A stretch of 64,000 nt of DNA from an uncultured Pseudomonas sp. (lineage in GTDB: Bacteria > Pseudomonadota > Gammaproteobacteria > Pseudomonadales > Pseudomonadaceae), in the NCBI RefSeq assembly GCF_913774235.1, contig NZ_CAJYDW010000005.1, forward strand, positions 248,001 to 312,000. The letters run 5' to 3'. Position numbers and translations under genes: made by a program. A model generated the notes under the pieces. The model made no database searches. It was not told where the DNA came from and saw nothing but the letters and a program-made list of their open reading frames with translations. The first letter of the stretch is position 1; each line of letters starts with the position of its first letter. Of this stretch, positions 9,616 to 18,117 are shown piece by piece.

Positions 9616-11417
9616 CGGTTGACCGAGAAGGTGGCGACGCTGCTCTGCAGGTCCTGGGCGGCCTGCTGCAGATACTGGACCGCCTCGCTGGTGGCCTTGA
9701 GCGCCTCGGTGGTCTGTTGGGTACTGTCGTTGAGCTGGGTGATGGTCTCGGCGATCTGGACGGCACCCACTGCCTGGGACTGCATGCCCTCCAGCACGAT
9801 GTCGAACCGCGCCGGCAGTTTCTGCACGTCCTCGATGACCTCGGCCAACTGGTCGCTGACGCTGGCTACCTCCTGGACGCTACGGCGGATCTCCTCGGAG
9901 AACTTGTCCATGCCCATGACGCTGGCGGAAACCGCGGAATTCATGTCCTTGAGCATTTGCTCGATGTCGTCGGTGGCGGCGGTGGTCTGGTCCGACAGCC
10001 GGCGGATCTCGGTGGCCACCACCGAGAAGCCGCGACCTGCCTCACCGGCCTTTTCCGCCTCGATGGCGGCATTGAGCGACAGCAGGTTGGTCTGGTCCGC
10101 CACCTTGGTGATGGTGGTCAGGACCTTGTTGATGTGGCTGGACTTTTCCGACAGCGCCGCGAGCTTGGCGTTGATCGAGTCGGTCGCGGCGACCATGCGC
10201 TGCATGGTGGTGTCCATGCTCGCCAGGTTGCTGCGCGCCTGGACCGCACCGTGGGTGGTCTCGTCGGCCACCTGCACGGCTTCCTCCATGGTCTTGAGCA
10301 GGGCATTGGCGTTGGCGGCGATTTCCCGCGTCGTGCTCAGGACTTCCACGCTGGTCTGCGCCTGTTCGATGCTGGTGGCTTCCTGCTGGCGGGACGAAGC
10401 GGCGATCTCGGTGGTGGAGGAGGTTACCTGGATACCGGCGCGCTGGACCTTGGTGAGCATGCCGCGCAGGTCCTCGATCATCTTGCCCAGGCCACGGGCC
10501 AATTGGCCGATGGCGTCGTCGCCGCTGACCGAGGTGCGCCCGGTGAGATCGCCTGCGGCGGCCTTGTTGACCACCCCCAGCAGGTCATCGACGTCATCGC
10601 GCAGGCGCTGCGTCAGCGCCTGTTCGCGGGCGTGGTCATCCTGGATCTGCTGCGCCATCTGGTTGAAGGCCAGGCCCACCTGGCCCAGCTCGTCCCGACC
10701 CCGTACCTGGACGCGGGCGCCACCTTCGCCGGCGGAAATCCGCGCCACGGTGTCGGTCAGGCCCCGAATCGAACGCAGCAGGCCATGGGACAGGACCCAG
10801 GCGATCAGCGCGGCGAGCACGACGCACAGCGTTCCGCCGGCCAACAGAGTCCAGGTGAGGCGATTGCGGGTGCTCTCGGTATGCCCGGCCCGCTGCGCCG
10901 TCAGCTTGCGCTCTTCGTCGGCGATGCTCTGGATCTGCTGGCGGATGTCGGCGACCTGGGTATTCAGGGCCGTGATCAGGGGCTCGTTGGCCAACTGGGT
11001 TGGCGTCAGGTTACCGGTCTCGCGCAGGCGCAGCAGGGTGTCGAAGGTATTCCGCCGCCAGTCGTCGAGACTCGCTGCCAGGCGGGCGAAGCGCTGTTGT
11101 TGCTCGGGATTGTCCTGGGTCAGCTGCTGGGGCGTACGCAGGGCGCTGGCCAGTTGCGGCAGGGCTTGACGCGCCGTATCGGCGTCGGCGGGTGCACCGG
11201 AATACCAGTAGGTGCGCAGCTTGGCGCGGGTCTCGAGAAGGTTGTTGTCCAGCGCCGTGACTGCCAGCAGGACCTCGGCGGTGTGGCGATCCCAACGATT
11301 GGCGTCGACCAGGCTCTGCAGCGCGGCGTAGGTCAGCCAGAGCAGCAGCACGACCAGGGCGATGATGGCGGCGAAGCCGGCGAAGAGTTTGTTCTGGATG
11401 CGGATGTTATCGAGCAT
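9612..11417 (-). CDS. wspA: WspA: membrane chemoreceptor (MCP) for surface sensing
   Basis: This membrane receptor of about 601 residues feeds the Wsp pathway; in known systems it senses surface contact or envelope stress. From the ATG at 11417: first membrane helix at about 8-30 (LFAGFAAIIALVVLLLWL), a periplasmic helical domain of about 170 residues, a second membrane helix (LCVVLAALIAWVL), a HAMP domain, then a long coiled-coil signalling domain with tip KAGEAGRGFSVVATEIRRLS. An in-frame GTG at 11429 would add four residues; I prefer the ATG, although neither has a good ribosome-binding site. It is longer than the roughly 540 residues I recall for P. aeruginosa WspA. It is the first gene of the operon. 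Confidence 0.94.
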   Translation of the reverse strand: MLDNIRIQNKLFAGFAAIIALVVLLLWLTYAALQSLVDANRWDRHTAEVLLAVTALDNNLLETRAKLRTYWYSGAPADADTARQALPQLASALRTPQQLTQDNPEQQQRFARLAASLDDWRRNTFDTLLRLRETGNLTPTQLANEPLITALNTQVADIRQQIQSIADEERKLTAQRAGHTESTRNRLTWTLLAGGTLCVVLAALIAWVLSHGLLRSIRGLTDTVARISAGEGGARVQVRGRDELGQVGLAFNQMAQQIQDDHAREQALTQRLRDDVDDLLGVVNKAAAGDLTGRTSVSGDDAIGQLARGLGKMIEDLRGMLTKVQRAGIQVTSSTTEIAASSRQQEATSIEQAQTSVEVLSTTREIAANANALLKTMEEAVQVADETTHGAVQARSNLASMDTTMQRMVAATDSINAKLAALSEKSSHINKVLTTITKVADQTNLLSLNAAIEAEKAGEAGRGFSVVATEIRRLSDQTTAATDDIEQMLKDMNSAVSASVMGMDKFSEEIRRSVQEVASVSDQLAEVIEDVQKLPARFDIVLEGMQSQAVGAVQIAETITQLNDSTQQTTEALKATSEAVQYLQQAAQDLQSSVATFSVNR

Positions 11418-11637
11418 GGGCACCGGCACGCGCGGACGGAAGGGGAAGGAGCGAACCCGGGAGGAACACCCTGACTATCCGATAAAAGTAGCACGGTCAT
11501 GCAGTTATGTGAGTTGTGACGCTTTGGGCAATGGCCGGAAGGCCGGGGACGCTGATTCGGAGACGTCGGGCGCGAGCTAGGGCAGACAGCCTCCCACGAT
11601 GTCGGATACCAGGAGGCTGCCGGTGGATCAGGCTACC

Positions 11638-11838
11638 TCAGGTCGGCGCCGCCTCGCTCGTCGCCTCGCTGCGACGAGTACCGTGGCTGTTCTGGCCTCC
11701 CTTACGTCCAGCTTCCGAGGCCCGTGTGGGATTGTTGGCGAAGTTGCCACCACTGGCCCGACCACCTTTGCGGCCGGCTTCTGCGGCGCGCTCGCGGTTG
11801 TTGGCGAAGTTGCCTGGATTGCTGCTCTTGTTAGCCAT
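11638..11838 (-). CDS. KGG-repeat stress-induced protein
   Basis: This hydrophilic protein of 66 residues has two near-identical 17-residue repeats, NFANNRERAAEAGRKGG (10-26) and NFANNPTRASEAGRKGG (32-48). They match the KGG motif family of general-stress proteins (relatives of GsiB, YciG and Con-10), which are induced by starvation, desiccation or entry into stationary phase; the molecular role is not firmly known. ATG at 11838 was chosen over upstream in-frame starts because AGGAGA lies seven bases before it and the repeat domain starts right after. It is monocistronic, with a long AT-richer region upstream and wspA downstream on the same strand. Confidence 0.9.
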   Translation of the reverse strand: MANKSSNPGNFANNRERAAEAGRKGGRASGGNFANNPTRASEAGRKGGQNSHGTRRSEATSEAAPT

Positions 11839-12473
11839 AAGAACTTCTCCTGAGTGCAAAGGAAAGAATCCGAACGCCGTGCCCCAAAGACTAAGCGATC
11901 CGCTAATTGAGAGTAGCGCCAATGGAAGCGAGTTCTGGATAAGCGATAGAGGGGAGTTTTGTTAGACCGGGTTCAGGTTCGATATAACTTTGAGTGGATG
12001 ATCTTAGGGTCTAGAGCCCTTCGTAGAATGCTGTACAGGGGCTGTAGAGGTTTTCGTTCAAGGATTTCGCTCAGGCAGTGGGAAGTCTGGGTGCCTATGT
12101 GAAACATTTTGAAATATCTTGCTGCAAGGCTCTTAAATCCTGGGTTTTGCATGCATCAGATGAGACGGCGAAGGCGCAATAAGGTTCTTGGCAGGATGCC
12201 GGCGAGGCCCGCGAATAGTCGATAGCCTCAGCGGCTTAATAACTTCTTTCGTGGTGAAGGTAATTTAGCGAAAAGAAGAGAATGGCTAAGGATTTTTGAG
12301 CGAATTTCACAAGGCACGCCGAGTGCCTGAATAGCGGAAGGAATTTCGAATACTTCCTCCGATAAAGTTTAAGGCGATAGAGGGATTCAGCTTCTTGCTT
12401 TTTGTCTGGCAACCAACCGGGGTTGCAAGGGTTTCCCGTTTGTGGGAAAAATTACCAAAAATGGGAGAAAGGC
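11839..12473. other. AT-richer intergenic region between divergent genes
   Basis: These 635 bases contain no supportable gene. By eye they are near 45-50% G+C, well below the flanking genes. They must hold the promoters of the KGG protein gene (- strand) and the XRE-cupin operon (+ strand), but I could not pick out convincing -35/-10 pairs. A short perfect hairpin lies at 12312-12328 (AGGCAC, five-base loop, GTGCCT). The low GC and length could reflect a decayed gene, a transferred remnant or simply a large regulatory region. Confidence 0.6.
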
Positions 12474-13016
12474 ATGCTCGACGAACACCTGGCCCTCAGA
12501 CTCAAGGCACTCCGGTTGGAGCAGGGCCTCTCACTGGAACAGCTTGCCAGCCGCAGTGGCGTGAGTAGGGCCACCCTGTCGCGGCTGGAAAATGCCGAGG
12601 TCAGCCCGACCACGGCGGTCCTCGGCCAGCTCTGCACGGCCTATGGCCTGACCCTCACCCGGCTGTTGCATAGCGTTGAGGCCGGTTTTCCAGCCCAGGT
12701 ACCCCGGTCGGCACAGCAACTTTGGGCCGATCCCGTCCAGGCGTTCACCCGCCGCTCAGTATCGCCGCCGTCCCGGGCGTTGGCGGGGGAGGTGATCGAG
12801 AGCCAACTGGGTCCGGGCGTGGACATTCGCTACGAGAGTTCGCCCCGTCCCGGCCTCGAACACCATCTGCTGATGCTCGACGGCGAGCTGCAACTCTGGG
12901 TGGAGGAGCAGCACCATCGCCTCGGCGTGGGTGACTGCCTGCGTTATCGGCTCTGGGGTAGCAGCCGTTTTCTCAGTGGCAAGGCCGGTGCCCGTTATCT
13001 GCTGTTTCTCGTCTGA
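12474..13016 (+). CDS. XRE-family regulator with C-terminal cupin domain
   Basis: This DNA-binding regulator of 180 residues has a helix-turn-helix (about 8-62; LSLEQLASRSGVSRATLSRL) and a C-terminal cupin-like domain (about 100-180; HHLLMLDGELQLWV, HRLGVGDCLRYR) that may bind a small molecule. ATG at 12474 follows a good GGAGAAA; upstream in-frame codons would only add a non-conserved tail. The GNAT acetyltransferase gene starts 10 bases downstream, so the two are probably co-transcribed. XRE-cupin regulators in such pairs commonly control their own operon. The ligand is unknown. Confidence 0.9.
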   Translation: MLDEHLALRLKALRLEQGLSLEQLASRSGVSRATLSRLENAEVSPTTAVLGQLCTAYGLTLTRLLHSVEAGFPAQVPRSAQQLWADPVQAFTRRSVSPPSRALAGEVIESQLGPGVDIRYESSPRPGLEHHLLMLDGELQLWVEEQHHRLGVGDCLRYRLWGSSRFLSGKAGARYLLFLV

Positions 13017-13026
13017 GGGGTAAGTC

Positions 13027-13596
13027 ATGTCTGTCAGGTTTTCCATCGAGCAGCTCGACGCTACGCGCTTCAATGCCCATCTGGAGGATTTCCAGCGACT
13101 ACTCGCCGCCTGCGTGACCGAGGGCGCGAGCATCGGCTTCATCCTGCCGCTGGCCGCGGCCGTCAATAGCGGCTTCTGGCAGGACAGCGTGGCGCCAGGC
13201 GTCGCGCGCGGCGCTCGGCTGCTGTTCGCCGCGCTCCACGAGGAGCGGGTGGTCGGCAGTGTCCAACTGGTGCTCGACACCCCGGCCAACCAGCCGCATC
13301 GTGCCGAGGTGGTCAAGCTGCTGGTCCATCCCGAGTATCGCCGCCTGGGCATCGCCCGGCAGCTGATGCAACGGCTCGAAGACGCCGCCCGCGCCCATGG
13401 CCGGGAGCTCCTTACCCTCGATACCCGTAGCGACGACCACGCCGAGCCGCTCTATCTATCCCTGGGCTACCAGGTAGCGGGCAGGATTCCCGGCTATGCC
13501 CTGGATGCCCGGCAGCCCGAGCGGCGCGACAGCACCACGCTGATGTACAAGACGTTGCCGGCCATGCCCGCTAAGCTTGACGACCCTCTTCTCTAG
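13027..13596 (+). CDS. GNAT-family N-acetyltransferase
   Basis: This protein of 189 residues has the acetyl-CoA-dependent acetyltransferase fold. The acetyl-CoA pyrophosphate-binding motif A is visible as VVKLLVHPEYRRLGIARQL (about 98-116; R/QxxGxG/A-type), followed by LLTLDTRSDDHAEPLYLSLGY, typical of GNAT motif B. The substrate cannot be read from the sequence. It sits 10 bases after an XRE-cupin regulator gene and 14 bases before a serine acetyltransferase gene, suggesting an operon; the shared theme could be amino-acid acetylation, but that is inference. Confidence 0.9.
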   Translation: MSVRFSIEQLDATRFNAHLEDFQRLLAACVTEGASIGFILPLAAAVNSGFWQDSVAPGVARGARLLFAALHEERVVGSVQLVLDTPANQPHRAEVVKLLVHPEYRRLGIARQLMQRLEDAARAHGRELLTLDTRSDDHAEPLYLSLGYQVAGRIPGYALDARQPERRDSTTLMYKTLPAMPAKLDDPLL

Positions 13597-13610
13597 GAAC
13601 GCTGTCCGCC

Positions 13611-14399
13611 ATGCCTCCTCGCTCCGCTTCCGAACTCTGGCAACTTCTGCGCGCCCAGGCCGAGGCGGGGCGCCATGAGGCACCGGCCCTGGCCGATGGT
13701 CTGGCGCGGGCGCTGCTGCAGCCCGACGATCTCGCCAGCGCCCTGGCGCGCCGTTGCGCCGACGCCCTGGCGGAGGACCCGCGCCAAGCCGAGCAACTCG
13801 CCTGGCGCTTCATGGCCTTGCATGCCGAATTGCCGGACCTGGTGCTGGCCGCCTGCGCCGACCTGGAGGCAGTACTGGCGCGGGACCCGGCCTATGCCAG
13901 CCTGCTGGAGATCTTCCTCTTCTCCAAGGGCTTCCTGACCTTGCAGGCCCATCGCCTGGGCCATGCCCTCTGGGCCTGCGGCGAGCGCCTCCTCGCCCTG
14001 CACCTGCAGGCGCGTTGCAACCGGCTGCTGGCCATCGACATCCATCCCGCCGCGCAGCTGGGCCGGGGCATCATGCTCGACCATGGCACCGGTATCGTCA
14101 TCGGCGAGACCGCGGTGGTGGAAGACGACGTGTCCATCCTCCAGCAGGTGACCCTCGGTGGCACCGGCAAGGAGCAGGGCGATCGCCATCCCAAGGTGCG
14201 CAAGGGAGTGATGATCGGCGCCGGGGCGAAGATCCTCGGCAACCTGGAGATCGGCGAAGGCGCCAAGGTCGGTGCCGGCAGCGTGGTGTTGCATCCCGTG
14301 GCGCCCCACACCACCGTGGTGGGCATCCCCGCCCGGCCGGTTGGGCACCCGCGCGATGCCCACCCCGCCGAGAGCATGGATCAGTCCTTCGACGACTGA
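13611..14399 (+). CDS. cysE: Serine O-acetyltransferase
   Basis: This 262-residue enzyme transfers acetyl from acetyl-CoA to L-serine, giving O-acetylserine, the carbon skeleton for cysteine synthesis. It has the helical N-terminal domain of CysE (RRCADALAEDPRQAEQLAWR) and then left-handed beta-helix hexapeptide repeats. These include DIHPAAQLGRGIMLDHGTG, ETAVVEDDVSILQQVTLGG and GVMIGAGAKILGNLEIG, with the catalytic His in LDHGTG. Length is close to E. coli CysE (273). Being the third gene after XRE-cupin and GNAT genes is unusual for a sulfur gene, and pseudomonads often have more than one cysE, so this may be an extra copy. Its 3' end overlaps the opposing Nudix gene by 19 bases. Confidence 0.9.
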   Translation: MPPRSASELWQLLRAQAEAGRHEAPALADGLARALLQPDDLASALARRCADALAEDPRQAEQLAWRFMALHAELPDLVLAACADLEAVLARDPAYASLLEIFLFSKGFLTLQAHRLGHALWACGERLLALHLQARCNRLLAIDIHPAAQLGRGIMLDHGTGIVIGETAVVEDDVSILQQVTLGGTGKEQGDRHPKVRKGVMIGAGAKILGNLEIGEGAKVGAGSVVLHPVAPHTTVVGIPARPVGHPRDAHPAESMDQSFDD

Positions 14400-15127
14400 G
14401 CGAGAAAGACCTCGGCCTTGGGATAACGCTCGCTGTTCAGGGTACTAGGGGCTAGCCCCTCGCCCCGGGCCAGGCTGCGCACCAGCTCGCGGTTGAAGGC
14501 GCTGTTGCCCGGGTCCGTCAGGTAGTCGGGCAACGCCAGCCAGCGGGCATCCTCGATCTCCGCCGGGTCCTGGATGGCGATGTCCGCGCTCAGCGGATCG
14601 AGGCGGCAGACCACATAGAGGTTGGCCTTGCCGAAGCGGTAAGGATGGGTGGTCACCAGACCGACCACGGCGCGGAAGGCGCTGTGGATGCCGGTCTCCT
14701 CCCAGACTTCGCGGATCACCGCGGGCGCCAGGTCCTCGCCCAGCTCGACGTGGCCGCCCGGCAGCTTGTAGCCCTGACTGCCGCGCTCACGGATCACCAG
14801 TAATTCGTCCCGGTCGTTGAGCACCAGGCCACCCACGCCGAGGCTGTGGGTGGGGACGAAGGGCGCGAAAGCGGTCGGCGTGCCGCGCCAGACCAGCGTC
14901 AGCTCCTCTTCGAGACAATTGTGGAAGACGAAACCCGCCGCCGTGGCGACGCCGACCAGTTCGCCGAGGGCCAGTGGCAGGGTGAGCCAGACCAAATTGC
15001 GCCCTTCGCGACGCGCCTGATCGAGCAGATCGGCAAGCGCCGGGGCGAAGGCCTCGCGGTCGGGTGGCAGCGAGGTAGCGTCGATGATGAGGCCATTGAA
15101 GGCGTCCAGGCGATAGTGCACGGTCAC
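14381..15127 (-). CDS. Nudix hydrolase with N-terminal NUDT6-like domain
   Basis: This 248-residue protein has a C-terminal Nudix fold with a complete Nudix box: GGHVELGEDLAPAVIREV continuing WEETGI fits Gx5Ex7REUxEExGU, so metal-dependent pyrophosphohydrolase activity is expected. The first 95 residues (DQARREGRNLVWLTLPL, GFVFHNCLEEELTLV) resemble the GNAT-like domain that precedes Nudix in NUDT6-type proteins. The substrate is unknown. The start is GTG at 15127, overlapping the mscS-like stop as GTGA, so the two genes are probably translated together. It ends overlapping cysE from the other strand. Confidence 0.9.
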   Translation of the reverse strand: MTVHYRLDAFNGLIIDATSLPPDREAFAPALADLLDQARREGRNLVWLTLPLALGELVGVATAAGFVFHNCLEEELTLVWRGTPTAFAPFVPTHSLGVGGLVLNDRDELLVIRERGSQGYKLPGGHVELGEDLAPAVIREVWEETGIHSAFRAVVGLVTTHPYRFGKANLYVVCRLDPLSADIAIQDPAEIEDARWLALPDYLTDPGNSAFNRELVRSLARGEGLAPSTLNSERYPKAEVFLAQSSKD

Positions 15128-17646
15128 TCCGTAGGGCGTGGCTGGATGGGGGCCGAGGGCACAGCGCCGGTCTCGCTCGGCAATAGCAGACTGGCGCGCG
15201 GATTGGCGATCTCGATGCCGCGTTCGCGGAAGCGTTCAAGGATGCGCCGGTTGAGTTCGCGCTGCACGCCCCAGCGGCCCTTGTCGATGCACCTCATCTG
15301 CCCGGCGAGGGTGACCATGGAGCCGTCGACGGCATCCACGCCCCAGATTTCCAGGTCGGCCAGGATCAGGTCCTTGAAGGCCTCGTCGGCGCGCAGGCCG
15401 GCCCCTATGTCCTTGAGTTCGGCGATGGCGCGCTCGATGTCTTCCCCGTAGCCCACGCTGATGCGCAGGGCGGCGTTGCCGATGCCGCGATTGATGTTGT
15501 TGACCGCTGACACCGAGCTGAAGGGCACGATGTGCAGCGAGCCATCCCCGGCACGCAGCCGCACGGTGCGGATCGACAGGTATTCCACGGTACCCGAGAC
15601 CCCGGCCACGGTGACCCAATCGCCTACCTGCATAGCGTTCTCCAGCAGCAGGAAGATACCGGTGATGAAGTCCTGCACCAGCTTCTGCGAGCCAAAGCCC
15701 AGGGCCACGCCGATGATGCTGGCGCTGGCCAGCAAGGGGGTGGTGTTGATACCCAGTTCGCTCAGGGCGGTGAGGCCGACGATGAGGGCGACCAGGATGA
15801 ACAGGCCGGTGCGCAGCATGGGCAGCAGGGTGCGCAGGCGCGCCGCGCGGACGGTATCGCCACGCTCGGTCCAGCTGCTCAGGCGGCGGTTGACCGCCAC
15901 ATTGGCGCCTTCCCAGATCGCCACGGCGATGAGTGCAGCGATCAGGATGGTGAGGAAGGCGGACAGCAGACTGCGCCCGATGCTGCCATCCTCGAACCAG
16001 TCCACCACGTTCCAGCCCCAGGACTGGAACAGGGCCAGGGCGGTGATCAGGGTGACGATCACCCCCACCAGCCAGCGGGCCAACGGATAGTAGCGCTGCA
16101 GATTGGCCGTCGGGGGAGCGCTCTCGTCACCGCTGGCGGGCTGGAAGAGGCGTCCCAGCAGACCGAGCAGGAACACCGCCGCCAGCCGTCCGAGGATGAC
16201 GATGCCGGCCGACAGCGCGATGAAGTTCATCAGGCGCGGCAGGCCGTCCTCGATGTCCAGTGCCCACATGGTCCAGCCGCCCATGACGAACACGGCGGCG
16301 AACAGCGCCCAAACCTGGCCCAGCCAGGCGCGCAGCACGGTCAGGGCGCCGCTGCCGTCCTGGCGCCCGGCGATGCGGGCGGCGACCGGGCGGCGGATGT
16401 GGAAGATCAGCCCGACCACCAACAGGTGCGCCAGCAGCGACACCAGCTTGACGATGGCCTCGCGGCCGGCTTGGTTGGCGCCGAGGATGTCCGCCGCCTG
16501 GGCCAGGGCCAGGCCGAAGGTGATCAGGGCGACGAAGGCGTGCAGCCAGCGCAGCAGGGTGCAGGCCAGGGCTGCCTTGACCTTGAGCAGGCGGATGCCA
16601 TGGGCGGCGGGGTCGATGAGCAAGCGGGTGACGATCAGGGCGAGGCGGGTGGTGAGGTAGGCGCCGAGGAAGCCACCGACCAGCTCGCGCAGGCTGGCAT
16701 CCGACCCCACCAGATAGTGGATGAGCAGCGCCGCCATGGCCCAGAAGGCCAGTAGCGGCAGCGTTTCCAGCACCAGCAGCCCCAGGGCGAAGGGCAGATG
16801 CCGCAGGGTGGTCCAGTGCTCTTCGCCGCTGCGCCGGGCGGGCCTGGCGGGTGCTGGGTCGGTCGGGGCGGAGGCGGGCGCCGGCTCATCGGGCACGGGT
16901 GCAGCGCTATCGGCCGGCGCGATGGGCACCGCTTCGAGCTGATCCACCCCATCGCGCTGGGTCTTGACCAGAGCCACCGCGGGCTCGGCCGGGCGGGTGG
17001 CAGCCTCCTCGGCAGCGGCTGCCGAGGTCGCCGGCGGCTGCTGGGCCGCTGCCTGCTGGGCTTGGCGTCGGGCGCGACTGTCGGCGTGATCGGCATGGCG
17101 CTGCAGTCGTTGCCGGGGTTGCCGGAGCGCCCGGCGGATCAGCCATTCGACGACCAGGCCGGCGGCGAACAGGGTGGCCAGGGTCAGCAGGGCCTGCAGC
17201 AGGGCCCGGCGCCCCGCTTCGGAAGTGAAGCTGGCGCGCGACCAGTCCGGCAGGGTGCGTACCGCCCGCTGCACCTGATTCAGTTCGCTGCCCAGGTTGT
17301 CCGCCCAGCGACCGACGCGACTGAGCGTCTGGGCGATCAGGCCATTGGCCTCCAGGGGCACCAACGCCTTTTCCTGACCCGCCGCCGGGGTGGCAGCCGT
17401 GGCCGGCGCAGTGGCGGTTGCCGCGGTTGCCGGCGCCGTGTTCTTTCCGGCCGCGCTCGCCGGCTGGCTGGCGATGGCCTGCAAGGCCAGGATCAGCTCC
17501 TGGCGGCGTTGCGGATCCTGCAGCAGGGCCGCGACCTGGCGCGCCTGCTGGGGATCGAGGCTGGCCGGTGCGGTGGCGGGCGCGTCGGCGGCGTGCAGCC
17601 TGGTACCGAGGGTCAGGAGGAACAGGGCGAGCAAGGCTTTGAACAT
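15124..17646 (-). CDS. MscS-family mechanosensitive ion channel, large form
   Basis: This 840-residue inner-membrane channel is of the MscS superfamily, which releases solutes on hypo-osmotic shock. It has a signal peptide (about 1-20), an Ala/Pro/Gln-rich periplasmic region, a hydrophobic helix near 160, a second low-complexity stretch, and then many membrane helices. The MscS core follows: GVALGFGSQKLVQDFITG (pore-lining helix region) and GDWVTVAGVSGTVEYLSIRT (beta domain). Size is between E. coli YbiO and MscK. ATG at 17646 was chosen because it begins the signal peptide; an in-frame start 42 bases upstream would spoil it. The Nudix gene overlaps downstream. Confidence 0.92.
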   Translation of the reverse strand: MFKALLALFLLTLGTRLHAADAPATAPASLDPQQARQVAALLQDPQRRQELILALQAIASQPASAAGKNTAPATAATATAPATAATPAAGQEKALVPLEANGLIAQTLSRVGRWADNLGSELNQVQRAVRTLPDWSRASFTSEAGRRALLQALLTLATLFAAGLVVEWLIRRALRQPRQRLQRHADHADSRARRQAQQAAAQQPPATSAAAAEEAATRPAEPAVALVKTQRDGVDQLEAVPIAPADSAAPVPDEPAPASAPTDPAPARPARRSGEEHWTTLRHLPFALGLLVLETLPLLAFWAMAALLIHYLVGSDASLRELVGGFLGAYLTTRLALIVTRLLIDPAAHGIRLLKVKAALACTLLRWLHAFVALITFGLALAQAADILGANQAGREAIVKLVSLLAHLLVVGLIFHIRRPVAARIAGRQDGSGALTVLRAWLGQVWALFAAVFVMGGWTMWALDIEDGLPRLMNFIALSAGIVILGRLAAVFLLGLLGRLFQPASGDESAPPTANLQRYYPLARWLVGVIVTLITALALFQSWGWNVVDWFEDGSIGRSLLSAFLTILIAALIAVAIWEGANVAVNRRLSSWTERGDTVRAARLRTLLPMLRTGLFILVALIVGLTALSELGINTTPLLASASIIGVALGFGSQKLVQDFITGIFLLLENAMQVGDWVTVAGVSGTVEYLSIRTVRLRAGDGSLHIVPFSSVSAVNNINRGIGNAALRISVGYGEDIERAIAELKDIGAGLRADEAFKDLILADLEIWGVDAVDGSMVTLAGQMRCIDKGRWGVQRELNRRILERFRERGIEIANPRASLLLPSETGAVPSAPIQPRPTE

Positions 17647-18117
17647 GGTTAAGACCTGAGCGATGCCGGAAGACGGGTCTGGCCACATAGACTCGTCAGG
17701 CTGCGTGATGACTCCCCGGCGGCTGACGACGCCAGGTGCCGGCGTACCCTGAGCTCGATTCGCATTAGATGTCCATTTTGCATATTAGATTAGCTCTAAA
17801 TTGAATTTTACCGAGGCACCTCCGGTGCTTTACCGTCGCGCTGCTGGCTAGCTTTGCTGCGATTCCTCGCGGTCTTCCGGCACAGCCCACCGTGCGGAGA
17901 TTGGGTGAGCGAACGGGCGCCGTGCGCCTGGCCTGGGATCGCATAGACCGCTCTGGCACGGCCTTATGCTAAAGCGCGCCGCGGGCGAAATCATACCTCT
18001 CGGGGATGGCCGGATGCGGCTTGCCGCGGCCGTCGCAGCCTTGGTCGACCGCTTTACACACTCATCGGCACGCCACCCGACGCTGTGGAGCCTGCCCGAA
18101 CACGTTCAGGAGGCTTC
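17647..18117. other. Intergenic region between divergent mscS-like and ABC transporter genes
   Basis: These 471 bases hold no supportable gene. An AT-rich stretch near 17765-17810 is a plausible promoter area, but strand and elements cannot be assigned. The last part carries the strong ribosome-binding site AGGAGG of the transporter operon. I checked for a TPP riboswitch, because NMT1-like binding proteins can be thiamine-related, and saw none. A sigma-54-like sequence near 17954 has the wrong spacing. Confidence 0.5.

Noticed and set aside
9717-11474. 585-codon open frame opposite wspA
   Set aside because: Antisense to a clear chemoreceptor gene; no ribosome-binding site and no domain.
11587-11619. 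Hairpin CAGCCTCC / GGAGGCTG after the KGG gene
   Set aside because: The loop is 17 bases and there is no T-run on the gene's strand, so I would not call it a terminator.
17954-17970. Possible sigma-54 promoter (TGGCAC ... ATGCT) upstream of the ABC transporter
   Set aside because: The GG and GC elements are 11 bases apart instead of the strict 10, and the -12 element is a poor match.
18006-18117. TPP or other riboswitch before the NitT-type transporter
   Set aside because: None of the conserved TPP-riboswitch segments is present, and no other known riboswitch core was recognised.
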